This document shows, piece by piece, positions 28,700 to 40,300 of a stretch of 64,000 nucleotides of DNA (the first letter of the stretch is position 1; each line of letters begins with the position of its first letter). Below the pieces are notes generated by a model, which worked only from the letters and a program-made list of their open reading frames with translations, was not told the origin of the DNA and did no database searches. The DNA comes from Lineus longissimus (lineage: Eukaryota > Nemertea > Pilidiophora > Heteronemertea > Lineidae). The translations under genes and the position numbers were made by a program. The DNA is taken from assembly GCF_910592395.1 (NCBI RefSeq), contig NC_088312.1:9486001-9550000 (forward strand). Reading direction: 5' to 3'.

Positions 28700-28984
28700 A
28701 ACGGAAAAGATGATTTTGTAAGAGAAAGAACTGGGAAAAATTCTAAAATTTCTGGTCGATAGTGCTGCCACCTATGCCGGGGTGCCGGTATAATTATAAC
28801 TCCACCCGATTGAAGAGTTCGTCAACAGCCAATCTCCCGGTCGCCGGGCCAAATGTCCAATTTACATGCACCCGCTGAAATTGTCACAAGTCACTGCGGC
28901 AGAGACAGTAGGTCGAGTGAGGCTTGACAACAATGAACACCATTGACGACGCTTGGAGAATGGTCAACAACCAAAAGCGTCAAA
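28700..28984. promoter_or_regulatory. Bidirectional promoter, ZMPSTE24 / STI1-domain gene
   Basis: 285 bp separate the divergent start codons. The stretch is richer in G+C than its surroundings, with several CG dinucleotides and no clear TATA box, as in shared housekeeping promoters. This is inference from layout. Confidence 0.6.
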
Positions 28985-31186
28985 ATGGCGGATAATGAAG
29001 GTAGATTTTTGTATTTTCTTCGGAAAATGTGCCATAATTACGGAAGTATTGCTTCATTGGCGTTGAAATTTTTACAGTGCATAGATAGCAACAGGTTTTA
29101 ACTTATAGCCAAATTTCATGTAATTTGATCCGTAAATATTAAGTAGGCTGAGACAAAGCTGTTCATAAAAAAGCCAGAACTGCCATCAGCCATGCCCATA
29201 CTAGGCCTAGGCCTGAGCAGTGCATGATGGGTGATGGTCTACAACTTGCTTTCATTTCATTGTAAAAAATTTAACCGAGACCATATTGAACCAAGAGAGA
29301 ATACCAGACAGACCATGTTGAAAAATTGCCATTGGGCGCAGCAAGATTACTTTTAAAATTGTCAATTTTGTTTCCACAGATGTTCCTCCACTCGAAGACA
29401 TGTCAGAACTCCTCCAGCAGGTGGAGGCCCTGAGGGAGCACAAACCATCCAGTGTATCTAAAACAACCATTCCAGAGAAAAAGATTCCTCAATCCGTTAG
29501 TGAAAATGGTGATACAAATATTACAAGCACTCCTCCAGGTGTTGGCAAGGTTGGTTGTGCAGTTGATTTAAACTTCTAGAATAGAACACTGGCTCAGTGG
29601 CTGGTTATTCAAATTTGACATCACAAAGAGAAATCTATCATATCTCATTTTCTTTTTCTATCTAATAGTATTACCATCTTCTGACACATATTCTTTGCAG
29701 TCCCTTGTGTTCAAGCTTTTCACTTTTTTGCTTTTAAGGAAAGCAAAGAACCTGTAAAAAAAGCTACAGGAGTTTCTCAGCCATCAACCTTTGGTGGATT
29801 CAAGAAGGGTTTTCTCTTTGGTTCCTCAAATTCAAAACCAAGTTCACAAACATCTGCTGCCGCCAGGACAACTTCAAAGGAGCCTTCAAAGAAAGTTGAG
29901 GAAATACCATACATAAAACCGAAAGATTCACAGGCAAAGGAAAAGCAAAATCAGATGCCTGAAGTACAAGAGGCTATGAAAGCTAGTCAATCTCTTCTTG
30001 ATAACAAAGGTGATTATTCTGTTGTACAAATCAGTAATCACCATATGACTGCTGCATTGAAGAATAGTGCCTTTGGAATTTATAATTGTTTTGCCATCAA
30101 TAAAATGAGAGAGGAAATGATGCATTTTATTCTCAGATTTCTGAAGTCATTTGCAAATCTAAACAGTTCCATCTTCTTAGAACTTCCAATATATTCGTTG
30201 CTCTTCCATCTCAGGTAAAATCTTTTCTCTTTTTCCAGATTGGGTAACCGATGATTTGCTTGAAAGGGTGGAGAAAAGTCCAAACCTAATGAAATACTTG
30301 GCAGACCCAAGATTTTCCCAAGCTCTGGCTGAGTTTCAGACAAACCCACAAGGTGCTCAATTGAAGTATGCTGATAATCCAGAGGTGCAGTTATTTTTTA
30401 AAGATTTTTGTGGTCTTCTAGGTAAGTATTCTGATTGAGAGGTTGTATATATAAACTAATAAGTAATGATAATGGTCATTTGTCTTACATTGTTAAACAT
30501 TAAAAGAGGAGAAACAACTTCTGCATATCCAGTGCAGTTATCTATTTATCATGTATATTAGTTAGGGAATTGCTTGTCTTCATCTTTGGATGTCAAAATT
30601 ATTTTCTTGTTGTCTTTTTCTGATTTTCTTGGTGATTTGATATAATTGTGTCTACTCTTATCCTTTCAAGGAGACCATTTTTCCAAAATTGGAACTACCC
30701 GGCCCAATGCTACATCTACCAATAATCAAGGAGATATCAAGTTTACACAAAGACCCCGAGCAGATATCCAAGAACACAATCCGAATGCTCCAACACCCAT
30801 TGAAGAAAAGAGGATGCAGGAGATACTAAGTAGGCCAGATGTAAGAGAGGTACTAATGGATCCACAGGTTCAGAGCCTATTTGAGCAGCTGAAAACAAAC
30901 CCTTCTGATGCACAAAAGTGAGTGAAATCTTCTTGGTAGTTGTCAAAATGATCAGACTGGTGATTTGGTATTATGTTTAAAGAAGGCATCTGCAGCCAAA
31001 TCCTCTTTAGGTTGTTTCCATTGCCACATAGCATAATTTTCTTGGTGCGCCAATCAAGGCACTACCACAGTGTTTTCTCATACAAAAGTTCTCTTTCTTT
31101 GCAGGCTATTACAGACAAAAGATCCAGCACTTCATCGGAAGATTTCAAAACTCGTTGATGCAGGACTATTGACATTCCAAATGTGA
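28985..31186 (+). CDS. Protein with two STI1/DP modules
   Basis: Six plus-strand exons in consistent phase: 28985-29000, 29380-29549, 29739-30009, 30239-30421, 30671-30917 and 31105-31186, giving 322 residues. The first exon codes only MADNE plus one base. The N-terminal half is disordered, Ser/Lys-rich, with a GGFKKGFLFG motif around residue 90. The C-terminal half has two DP-like helical modules: DDLLERVEKSPNLMKYLADP with FSQALAEFQTNP, then EKRMQEILSRPDVREVLMDP with DPALHRKISKLVDAGLLTF. The second closely resembles the C-terminal DP2 module of STI1/HOP, which engages Hsp70/Hsp90 clients, but no TPRs are present. A chaperone-linked role is inferred only. I do not recognise a standard gene name. 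Confidence 0.85.
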
Positions 31187-31499
31187 TAGACAATGTAATG
31201 TTAGTGTCTTTAGCAGAGACTTATTTTCCTAAATGTGGTTTCACTCTCATCCTTGTACAATCGATTTGTGTAGTTTGGAAGCTTGTATGGTTAAAGTAAG
31301 TTGACCCTGTTTTGAACATCTTGAGCGCAAGTTCCTGACATTATCTGACTTTATGGTGCTGAAGCCCTTTCCAATGAACACATAGCACATGTAACTAATC
31401 CGTCCTTGATGTGGTACCTTAGTATTGTGTTGGGCACCATGAAATAGGATACTTATTTGTACTTATATTATTTCAGAGCTGTGTTATAAAAAGAATCCA

Positions 31500-31505
31500 A
31501 ATAAA
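31500..31505 (+). terminator. Polyadenylation signal of the STI1-domain gene
   Basis: AATAAA lies 314 bp downstream of the stop codon at 31184-31186, followed by A-rich sequence and a short GATT repeat. Confidence 0.65.
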
Positions 31506-31589
31506 TATATTTTTAGAAAAATAATGAAAAAAAGATTGATTGATTGATTGATCTTGTTTTTCACACTTCAAACTCTTGGTAAAGTGGAG

Positions 31590-32420
31590 TCAGTTTGGCT
31601 GCAACAATGTCTTTGATATGACAAAACAAACTTCTGCTCACGTTTGGCCAATGTGGATGAGACAATGTCTTTAAGACAAGGCAAACTATTGCACAGTCCT
31701 TTGTAAGTTAGTTAGGATGAGACAATGTCTTTGGCAAGAAAGTCGAGCTTTTGCACAGTCCTTTCTTTGGATGTGACAATATCTTGGGGATACTGGGCAA
31801 GCTATTGCACAACCCTCTATCAGTTGGGATGTGACAATATCTTTGCTATGAACAAGCAAACTGTGATGGAGCTGTTTGGGAAGTTAAGATGTGACAACAA
31901 CGAGTTTTCTGTGGCCAATTGGACTAGGGAAGTGGCATCGAAATGATAACAAATTATGATGTGAAAATGTCTTTGTTGACAAAGCAAACTATGACAGGGT
32001 GCTATGTACGGCCAGTGCGGTATGGAGTGACATGTCTTTGGTATAACAAGACTATGGCAGAGTCTTTACAGAATGTGCTAATGGGTTGTGACAATCCGTT
32101 TTGTACGAGGTGCGGACATGGGATACAATATCTTTGCTGTGAACAATTAGCAAACTGTGCTGGAGTACTCTAAAGCTCTTTGGTCAGTCAAGATAATACG
32201 ACAATGTCGCTGGCATTATAAAGTGAACTATGAGATTTCCCTGTGGCCAGTTGGACTAAGAGACAAGAAGTTATGATGTGGCAATATCGATCTTTGATGA
32301 GAAGGCAAACTATGACAGGGTCCTCCGTATAACCAGCTTGGTAGTGGCAATGTCTTTGGAACAGAGTCTCTACAGAATCATCAAATTGGTCGTTGCATTA
32401 TCTTTGGTATGAGGTACGTC
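31590..32420. repeat. Degenerate minisatellite, unit about 58 bp
   Basis: The core GACAATGTCTTTGG and a following GCAAACTATTGCACAGTCC-like half recur about every 56-60 bp (for example near 31605, 31662, 31720, 31777 and 31833) and then less regularly to about 32400. Copies are strongly diverged. Short open frames here come from the repeat. Confidence 0.7.
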
Positions 32421-33138
32421 CTTTGTGTTGGCTTCAAAGACGCAATCTTTCATGCATTCCACAGTCGATACGTGTGGGTAGAAAATGTCCTTGTACCAAT
32501 TGAATTAAAGGCGAGCATTAATATTTCCGATAATAGCTATCTCTTCTATTGTGTGTCTTCAATAATTCATAATGCGCGGCCAAGTCGACGGATTGCCAAA
32601 GAATTGCTCATTAATCAAGCATGAAATACGCCAGGATATAATGAGGATGTACATTTATGAAAGTTAGATAGAGCAGATGATATTATAAAAACGCACACAC
32701 AAGAGAGGCTTCGTCAGACCACACGAAACAAGGATTATCGTTACATGAATTATCTTCTCGACGAAGATATACATGTAGCGTACAATGAGGATTGACGTTA
32801 TATGTCAAATTGTTAGTCTCCAAGCCTGAGACGAATTCGGGATGAGTTTATCAACATGAACATCTTACAGTGACGAAAATGTCTTCAACGCTGGTGACCT
32901 CGGGGACTGATTTTACCACCAACTTTACATATGGGAATCGGATGTAAAACATTCTGACGGAAGTCATTGGACTGATGGTATATGCTGATGATACGGAAGG
33001 GATGACACGCCCCGGCAGTATCGGAATCACTGAAGTTAAGAGCTGATTTGAAATTCGGAAGAATAACACCCTTTAATCATATCAGACGCGAAGAGAGACA
33101 GTTAGAACGCCGTCAGTTCATCCAGCGCGCGTTTAAAC
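32421..33138. other. Intergenic sequence upstream of orphan gene
   Basis: No gene recognised. Short frames on both strands lack family features. The right end should contain the promoter of the gene that begins near 33139 if that exon is real. Confidence 0.4.
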
Positions 33139-33257
33139 ATGGTGAAGGCAGCGCGAAACCGACTGTCCGTTGGACGCCCAAACTTCATCACTAAATCCAA
33201 GAAACTGATGTTCCTTGTCGATTTCACTTCTAACAGCATTTTTATTGATACAAGTAG
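33139..33257 (+). CDS. Possible first exon of the orphan gene
   Basis: A good start context (AAACATGGTG) opens a frame MVKAARNRLSVGRPNF that runs 39 codons plus two bases to a donor AG|GTAGCT at 33258. If real, it needs a phase-2 acceptor in the downstream exon. One such AG lies at 33635 (TTTGGAG|TCC) but has no pyrimidine tract. The link is therefore weak, and the exon could belong to nothing or to another transcript. Confidence 0.3.
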
Positions 33258-33681
33258 GTAGCTACTGATATTTTGCAAAGCCTTACTCTACATGCGAATT
33301 ATCACAACCTACATAACGCTTCATATGCGGATGGACCAATTATAAAATATTGAACTATTAGCTGAATTAGTAATATTTGGTCATGGTAGCCCGTAATTTG
33401 CCGGCTTTAGGCAATGGTCGTACCTTCCGGAGCTAATGTACAGTATGGACAATATCAATCACATAAAATATTGATAGCCAGGTGGCTATTTCTCAATATT
33501 TACTATAGATTAAAGGGTGGGATCGATGAGCTTTTAAGGAAACGCTTGGTAACTAAGTGCAGAGTCGTTCATTTGAAAAATTGCTCCCCGTGTGGATGGA
33601 TTGAATGGGAATGGCCCCACAAAAGGTGTTTGGAGTCCATTCGATATATTAGAAAACACTTGTCGACAACTAAATGATGAG

Positions 33682-35181
33682 ATGGGTGAATTGAGCGTTA
33701 TTGCTGAGAAAAAGGACGTCTTTCAAGCAAGGAACATCGTCAAGTCGTCTACGACGAAAACACGTTTGGCCGGAAGACTTAAACTGGCAGCCGACAATCC
33801 GCGACGGAGTTCGGGACAAACGCAATTGAAGAAAATACCAGATATAGGATGTACTCCGACACCTCAGGCGTCTTTGCCTGCAACAAGAGCTCAGACTCCG
33901 CCAACTCAAATGACCGTTGATGGTAATGATGTTTCTTTAGATTCAGACAAGAAACAAAACGACCTTGAGGTTCAACATAAAGATGTCCCACCAAAAGTTG
34001 TGAGTACATACGACATTCGGACAAGTACGAGATCGTTTGGTTCCAGTGACATTGATTGGACGCTGATGAACGAATTCGATTTGCACCAACAGAAGTCGTA
34101 CAGTAATCTCAGTGAGTATTCTTTAAACCATTCCCTGCGCAAGGAACCGTGGTTCAGGAAGTATAACATGGACAATCTTCGGAGGGAGTATATTTGGCTG
34201 AAGAATTTGTGTTCAAGACCAGTAAAGGAAATCTGTTATCATCCGGCATGTGATCCACAATTTCCTCTTGTCAGTCCCAGATGTAACTCAACCATGCTAC
34301 CGTCTGCTGGTGAAGTTGCGTTGCGACGCGCTCGACATGAAAACGGCATCAACATGGTCCCATTAGCATCATGGTCCGCAACCATTAAACGTTCAATTGC
34401 CAATCATGACGGATCGATTGTCGCCGAGGAGAAACCTGGTAGTTATCGCAATTCGTTTCTTTCTATTTCTGGCTATGGCCATGATCCACGACAAGATGGT
34501 GCTTTCGGTCAAGGTAGGGACATGGAGCGGGAGAGATTTCGACTGCCGCGACTGACAAAAAGCAAGACAAACTTGGTCTCTTCAAATTCATTGAGAGCAG
34601 AAAATGAAAGGAAGGCAAGATGCCGGCGTCTGTCTCAGGATAGCGAGAGGCCCAGCATCCCAATGCTTTACCCAAAGGCACTGTCGTATACAACACTTCC
34701 TCGGACTCCTCCGAGTTCGCCAGTCGGGTGTGACTTGCGCCGGACGTATCCAAAAGGAGAGGGCCCGTGGGGCAACCAAAGAGAGCAAACGTTCTTGCAA
34801 CCAATTCGCGAAGTCAATCGCGGTACCGACTACAATACTAGGCCGCGGTTGCAGAAACTCCCTCGGATTTCTAGTCGAAAACGCGCGGAAAGGATTACTG
34901 TCCATTTACCAGTGTGTGACGAGGACAAAAAAGACAACTTTAGCAAACGACCATCAAGGGAAGAGGACAACCACTACGGTGCGGAAACGGGAGGCAGACA
35001 ACCCAAGGACACTGATGGTGTTATTAACAGTGAAGAACGCAGCATCCAGAGAACATTTTCAGATGAACTGTTACGTTACAATGTGTATAATCCGTCCAAA
35101 GAGGATTTAGGAGACGATTCGTCGGATGCGTCGTCCTCGCAGGGGGACAGGCAAATGGCCAATGGCAGTCAGAAAAGTTAG
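33682..35181 (+). CDS. Unrecognised disordered protein, 499 residues
   Basis: A long uninterrupted plus-strand frame with balanced codon use. The frame is open from 33577, but the first ATG is at 33682 (MGELSVIAEKKDVF), so the true N-terminus may lie in this exon or in a spliced upstream exon. Composition is hydrophilic, rich in Ser, Arg, Asp and Pro. An ordered-looking central block reads around WTLMNEFDLHQQKSYSNL, KEPWFRKYNMDNLRREYIW and ICYHPACDPQFPLV. The second half has repeated Arg-Leu-Pro motifs and ends in an acidic Ser tail. No known domain, signal peptide or membrane segment is visible. A poly(A) signal follows at 35599. I cannot assign a function. Confidence 0.65.
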   Translation: MGELSVIAEKKDVFQARNIVKSSTTKTRLAGRLKLAADNPRRSSGQTQLKKIPDIGCTPTPQASLPATRAQTPPTQMTVDGNDVSLDSDKKQNDLEVQHKDVPPKVVSTYDIRTSTRSFGSSDIDWTLMNEFDLHQQKSYSNLSEYSLNHSLRKEPWFRKYNMDNLRREYIWLKNLCSRPVKEICYHPACDPQFPLVSPRCNSTMLPSAGEVALRRARHENGINMVPLASWSATIKRSIANHDGSIVAEEKPGSYRNSFLSISGYGHDPRQDGAFGQGRDMERERFRLPRLTKSKTNLVSSNSLRAENERKARCRRLSQDSERPSIPMLYPKALSYTTLPRTPPSSPVGCDLRRTYPKGEGPWGNQREQTFLQPIREVNRGTDYNTRPRLQKLPRISSRKRAERITVHLPVCDEDKKDNFSKRPSREEDNHYGAETGGRQPKDTDGVINSEERSIQRTFSDELLRYNVYNPSKEDLGDDSSDASSSQGDRQMANGSQKS

Positions 35182-35598
35182 CGACTGTTATTTTGTGCAA
35201 GCATATTCGAGATCAGGCTCAGTCTTGGCCTCTCAGTTTGTATAGTACATGTACGTCGATTGCTGGCATTAAAAATATTGGACGAAGGGTCGCATCAAAT
35301 ATAGTCCATTTACCTTCCCGGGCTCCTTAGAGAGATATAGACAGTAATAGGACAACACAACCTAAACTGAGAGTCCCATGCAGGTTCAGCAGATAGACAA
35401 TTATAAGCTGATGAGCAAGAACTACCTTCATGCCACGCGATTCGTTTACTGTAAACTCGGATGAGTTCCGTTTCCATCCGTCGCGCTCTATCATTTCCCC
35501 TCACTGTCTTATTATGTGGTGTCCCAATGTATGAAGTCACTGGACGCTTATGACCAGATAGAACGTGATTGATTTTTCAAAGAAATGTTTCTTACGAA

Positions 35599-35604
35599 AA
35601 TAAA
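35599..35604 (+). terminator. Polyadenylation signal of the orphan gene
   Basis: AATAAA lies 417 bp past the stop. A second AATAAA occurs at 35695-35700. Either could serve. Confidence 0.55.
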
Positions 35605-35844
35605 TGTATGTTGCATGTCGAAATCATAGATATATTAAAAATTGACTGTCTTCCTTGTTAAATTATTTACTCACGATGTTGTACAGGTTGGCTCAATAAA
35701 ATGTTCTCATCTCTTCTTCATTTCATCATTCTATTCATACATACAATCTGACCATCTGTCTAGCTGTGGCAGCGGTGTGAGCAAGCTGGATGTATTGTTA
35801 TGAAGGCCAGGGTTTTAATCTATCATCTAGTTGCACTATCGGTT

Positions 35845-36255
35845 CAGCATTCCAATATCACAACCTGGTTGTCCCCCAGTCCCAATCGGAGTGTAACGAT
35901 TACATTATCAAAGTCTGGGTGTGTTAAGGACATCATCCCAATTAGACCATATTGATAGTCTCAATCTGTCTGCAATGACAATATTCCAATCTTGGCTGTA
36001 CTGATGACATTTTTCTAATCAGGTGGTACTGAAGAAATCATCACAATCTGGCAGTATTGAGGACATCATCACAACCTGCTGGCTGCATTGGCGACATCAT
36101 TGCAATCTGTATTAGTGCCGTTATCACAACCAGGCAAACTTCTAGATGAGTATGCATTCCAGTCTGGTTTAAGGACCTTTTTAAAATTTGGCTGGATTCT
36201 AGAACAGTGTAACTATATTGAAAACGTGATCACAATCTGGTTGTACTGGATGATA
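35845..36255. repeat. Degenerate repeat, unit about 36 bp
   Basis: Imperfect copies of ATCACAATCTGG followed by AGTATTGAGGACATC recur through this interval, clearest at 36020-36110 (GAAATCATCACAATCTGG, GACATCATCACAACCTGC, GACATCATTGCAATCTG). Divergence is high. Confidence 0.65.
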
Positions 36256-36556
36256 GCCTCATCGCCCCTTTTCAAGCTTTCTGGAGGTTGTCCCGAGAGG
36301 TGTATGGGGGAAAGTTAACCGATCATTTCAACATTATGACACAAATCTTGGTACTGGCCAGATCAGACGTGAAGTATAGTCAAAAGCCTGGGACTTGACA
36401 GATTTGCTTTATGCCTAAATCAAACAAATGTGACTTAGGCAGTTTTAACTGGAGCAACATTGGACTCTTTGATGAATGGACACTGTTTTTGTTCTATCAA
36501 ATAGCACCTTCACATTTTCACAAATGTTCACACTGCACCGATATGGACTGTTGGGC
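36256..36556. other. Short intergenic gap
   Basis: Unique-looking sequence between two repeats, in the convergent space between the orphan gene and SPAG17. No gene is seen. Confidence 0.4.
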
Positions 36557-36780
36557 CACCTACTTACCTACACCTACTTACCTACACCTACTAACAGACA
36601 CCTACTTGCCAACACCTACTAACTGACACCTACTAACCGACACCTACTTTCCGACACCTACTTTCCGACACCTACTTTCCGACACCTACTTTCCGACACC
36701 TACTTTCCGACACCTACTTTCCGACACCTACTTTCCGACACCTACTTTCCGACACCTACTAACCGACACCTACTGGACCA
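36557..36780. repeat. 14-bp minisatellite, 16 copies
   Basis: CACCTACTTTCCGA repeats 16 times. Outer copies vary (TTACCTA, AACAGA, TTGCCAA, AACCGA) and about eight central copies are identical. It sits 40 bp beyond the likely SPAG17 poly(A) signal. Confidence 0.95.
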
Positions 36781-36820
36781 AGAAGACAACTCGAAAATTG
36801 ACCTTCATACATAAGTCTGT

Positions 36821-36826
36821 TTATTA
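36821..36826 (-). terminator. Candidate polyadenylation signal of SPAG17
   Basis: TTTATT on the plus strand gives AATAAA on the minus strand, about 515 bp below the TGA at 37341 and 350 bp below the possible alternative last exon. Confidence 0.5.
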
Positions 36827-37340
36827 TCTAACAAACAAAACCTCAATATATCATACGTACACAATTTACATTGATATCACAGTTTATACAAAATATGGAG
36901 GGATTCGGAGGTGCAGCAGTGCACTTTTTACAATAAATGTGCATTGAATAAACAGTTCTGTACTTAGGACGGTATACAAATTTCAGACTTTCATGGTAAA
37001 ATGGACGGCGTTTTAGCAATAGATATTGGTATAACAATGGAAAGGAGGAAGTCAACTCCAAATATAAGAATCACAATTGTCTCCAATTACCAGTACAATG
37101 CAGACTACATACAGTATATTCCTCTCAGCTTAGTCTCTGATAATGAAGGTGAGATATCCAGAAGTTCAGACACATATCATCTGAAAAGAAAAAAAAGAGT
37201 TTAGGTGAGAATATAATATCAAGTGTCGCAAAAGGACAATTCAGGGTTGACTAATAAACAAATCGAGTGTCTTATAGGAAGACTCTATTCCTATAAAATG
37301 CCCATTAAAGCTAAAGGAATAATCTTGTCTCAGGACAGCA

Positions 37341-40300
37341 TCATACCTCATCCTTTCTTGGTCTGATTACTCCCTGCCCTCCGGGTGGCTTGGTTGAAAT
37401 GAGTTGTACACCAGCCTTCTTGCCTCGTTGCAAATTTTTAGGATCTCTGTTGTCATACTCTGCTGCTGTCAGGATAGGTGAACAAAGTTAAGGAAATTAA
37501 TCAAAATCGCTGATGACGAGGGTAAGACAGGAGGTAGACAACTACATGTAGTTCCTGTTTGACTTGTATCACATCAAATCTGTGGCTTTAGTGGCTGCTG
37601 TGGCTTAAGCATTACTACCACTGAAGTAAAAGAAATAGCAAAAGCTGTATATCCACTACTTAGGAATGCTCAAACCAAATCTGAGGACGAAGGCATTTCT
37701 TGAAAAAAAGGATATTTGCAGCAATTGGAAGAATCAGGCTGTCTGTCTCGGTGATGATTTCCAGATCATGACCAACACCGCCCACTCCACTGTTTCCTTC
37801 CACACCGACAGCAATGGCGTAAATCTCAATGGCTAATGTGGTCTTCATGCCTGCAGCAACCTGAAAGTGAATAACAAAGTGGAATAATCACTTCTTAAGA
37901 TGTAAAAACCTTTTTCTGCATAATATCACTGTGTTTTCAAGCAAAGCCGCCCAGACAATCAAAACTTTCTCAAAATTTGTTGAGGAATCGATTTTGCTTG
38001 CCCTGGCATGGACAGTATGCCAGTCTGCTTTAGCCTGCCCTGGTGTAGACACTCGGAGATGTTTGACAATCTTATTGTGAGTAGACGGCATACTCCTTTG
38101 GTTTCGATGAAGCTCAGGCATACTTACTGCACCAGGTTTGTAGAGGACCTTCAGACCAGTTGATGGTGGTGGCTGCTTAAGCTTGAATCGACACGAGTCC
38201 ACGCCAGTGTTTTTCAGATGAACAGGGAATTGATAGGTGTATCCCTCTCTAAGGATTCCAAAGTCGACCCTTTCTGGGAGCAGTTCAAATCCTCGAAGAT
38301 CCTTCAGGAGGACGTGGCCCTTCTCTGTTGCCCCAGCTACAGAGGAGGTGAACACCTGTCGACGGACAGGATCTTCAACCTGAGCAAACTGAAATATCAA
38401 TAATTTACTAGATAACATATCAATATCATCTGTCAGACTGCAAGTTAGAGAATGATTTTGCTACAGAACGAGGTTCTATTTCTGTTGCAACAATAAGTGA
38501 GATACGCACCTTGCCATTGGGTTGTGCCCCGGGCCTACCAGCCTTGATGTAGGCAGGCACCTTCACAACATACTGTCGTGGCTGGCCGATCACATTCTTT
38601 TCCAAGCTGGTGACTCGTGGTGATGTCTTATCTGGGTCACAAACATCATCAGGGCCTGAAAGAAATATATCGTGTTTGTAAGAGAGAAATTAACTAAATG
38701 TCAAAAGACTGTTATTATAACCCTTACAAATTTCAAGGCAGAAGGTTTTAATGAAACTTACTCTCTTCCTCTGCAGGCCTCTCAGGAATACTAGGATAAT
38801 GACTCGATGGTGTCTCCGAAGCTTGGTTATTGTCTCCAGCATGTTTTGGCGTAGGGTTACCTGAATAATGAATATAAATATATAAAATTCTATCAAATAC
38901 AAAAACTTTTTGATCCCGGCATTAAAATCTCCACATCATGATCAGGCACTCACAGCTCAATAACCAACATCACAATAAAATACAATCATCTGCATCATTG
39001 CAAATTCCGTAAAAGACAAATAAGTCTGACCACATAAACTGGTTACCTACCTGGTCTGTCTTGGACTGTTTTCTTGGCATCAGCATGAGCAGGGGTAGGG
39101 GCGTTCGGCCTGATTGGTGACGGGGAGCCCTTGCCCTCTGCATGTCCTGGGGTAGGGTTGCCTGGTCGAAGCTTGGATGGAGTGTTGCCAGTCACAGCTA
39201 AAAATGAGAGAAATAGTTGATCGATCACCAGGGTCTTGCAGAGACTTCTAATTCTGTCACACCTTTTAATAACTTTGTAACACGTATCTTGAAATCTCCA
39301 CGGAATCAACAAGAGACAGCTACAGTTCTATATGCTCACTTGATAATGATATCAACCTGATGTAACAAAATACATGTACATGTAATAACAAAATAGCTGC
39401 AATGACTTGTAAGAAACCGCAGCAACAGACCAATGACGAAGTAAAGCAAGCAAAAGATTCAACATAGGCTGAGAGAAATTAGATTGTGAATGCACATGGC
39501 AATATTAATTCTGCACCTCGCCATATCCCTGCACCGACAGGAATCTAATCACAAACATGCAAGAGATCCATATATGCAATCCCGTTGAAGAGTTAGCAGC
39601 AGGACTAGTATTGCCCAGTTAGTTAGGGACTGTCTAGGACTAGCCTGGCATTCACTTTACCGAATTTAACTAATGAGATTATGCTAAGTTTAAAGTGACA
39701 TGGACAGAGTTAAAACCCTCCCACTAGCTGAAGCAGTTCTAAAATATTTCTTGGCAATACTGGCAACGCATTGTGATTGTTGTTAGTAACCTGAAAGCTA
39801 ATAGCTGACTGAATAGAAGCATTAAAACTACAGCCTAGGCAGGGTGGGGTGACCAACCTGTGTCTGAGGGTGATGGTCCAGTGGAAGTGGTGTTTTCTGG
39901 AATGTGAGAACATCATAAGAGAAAGCACAGTAGTGAAAGGCCTTATGATCAAAGTGGGATTTGCTTTGATCACTGGCTGCACAATAGACCTATGGAGTTG
40001 GCTTCATTGTATGGACAGCAAAGTGTTCATTACACTGACGTCACTGTACCTACATGGGTACAAAGTTGTTCAATGCTCCTCAAGCAAAGATTCAGATTTG
40101 TATGTAAGGTTGCAGTACATCACCTCCTGAACCGAATTATGAAGACATTCATGAAAGTCAACCATGAAGTGTACTCTCCAACCGAGACTTGAAATCACCC
40201 TGCATCTTTAACTGATGGATAAAACTATCCAGCCGATGTAAATACATACCAGGTTGAGGTGAAGCTGGGGTAGAGTGGTCACTGCGAGTGGCAGCTTCCT

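Noticed and set aside
33414-33677. 87-codon plus-strand frame upstream of the orphan gene
   Set aside because: It overlaps the orphan frame in another phase, has no family similarity and no matching splice sites.
36557-36780. CRISPR-like array
   Set aside because: The repeats are contiguous 14-mers without unique spacers, in an animal genome; it is a minisatellite.
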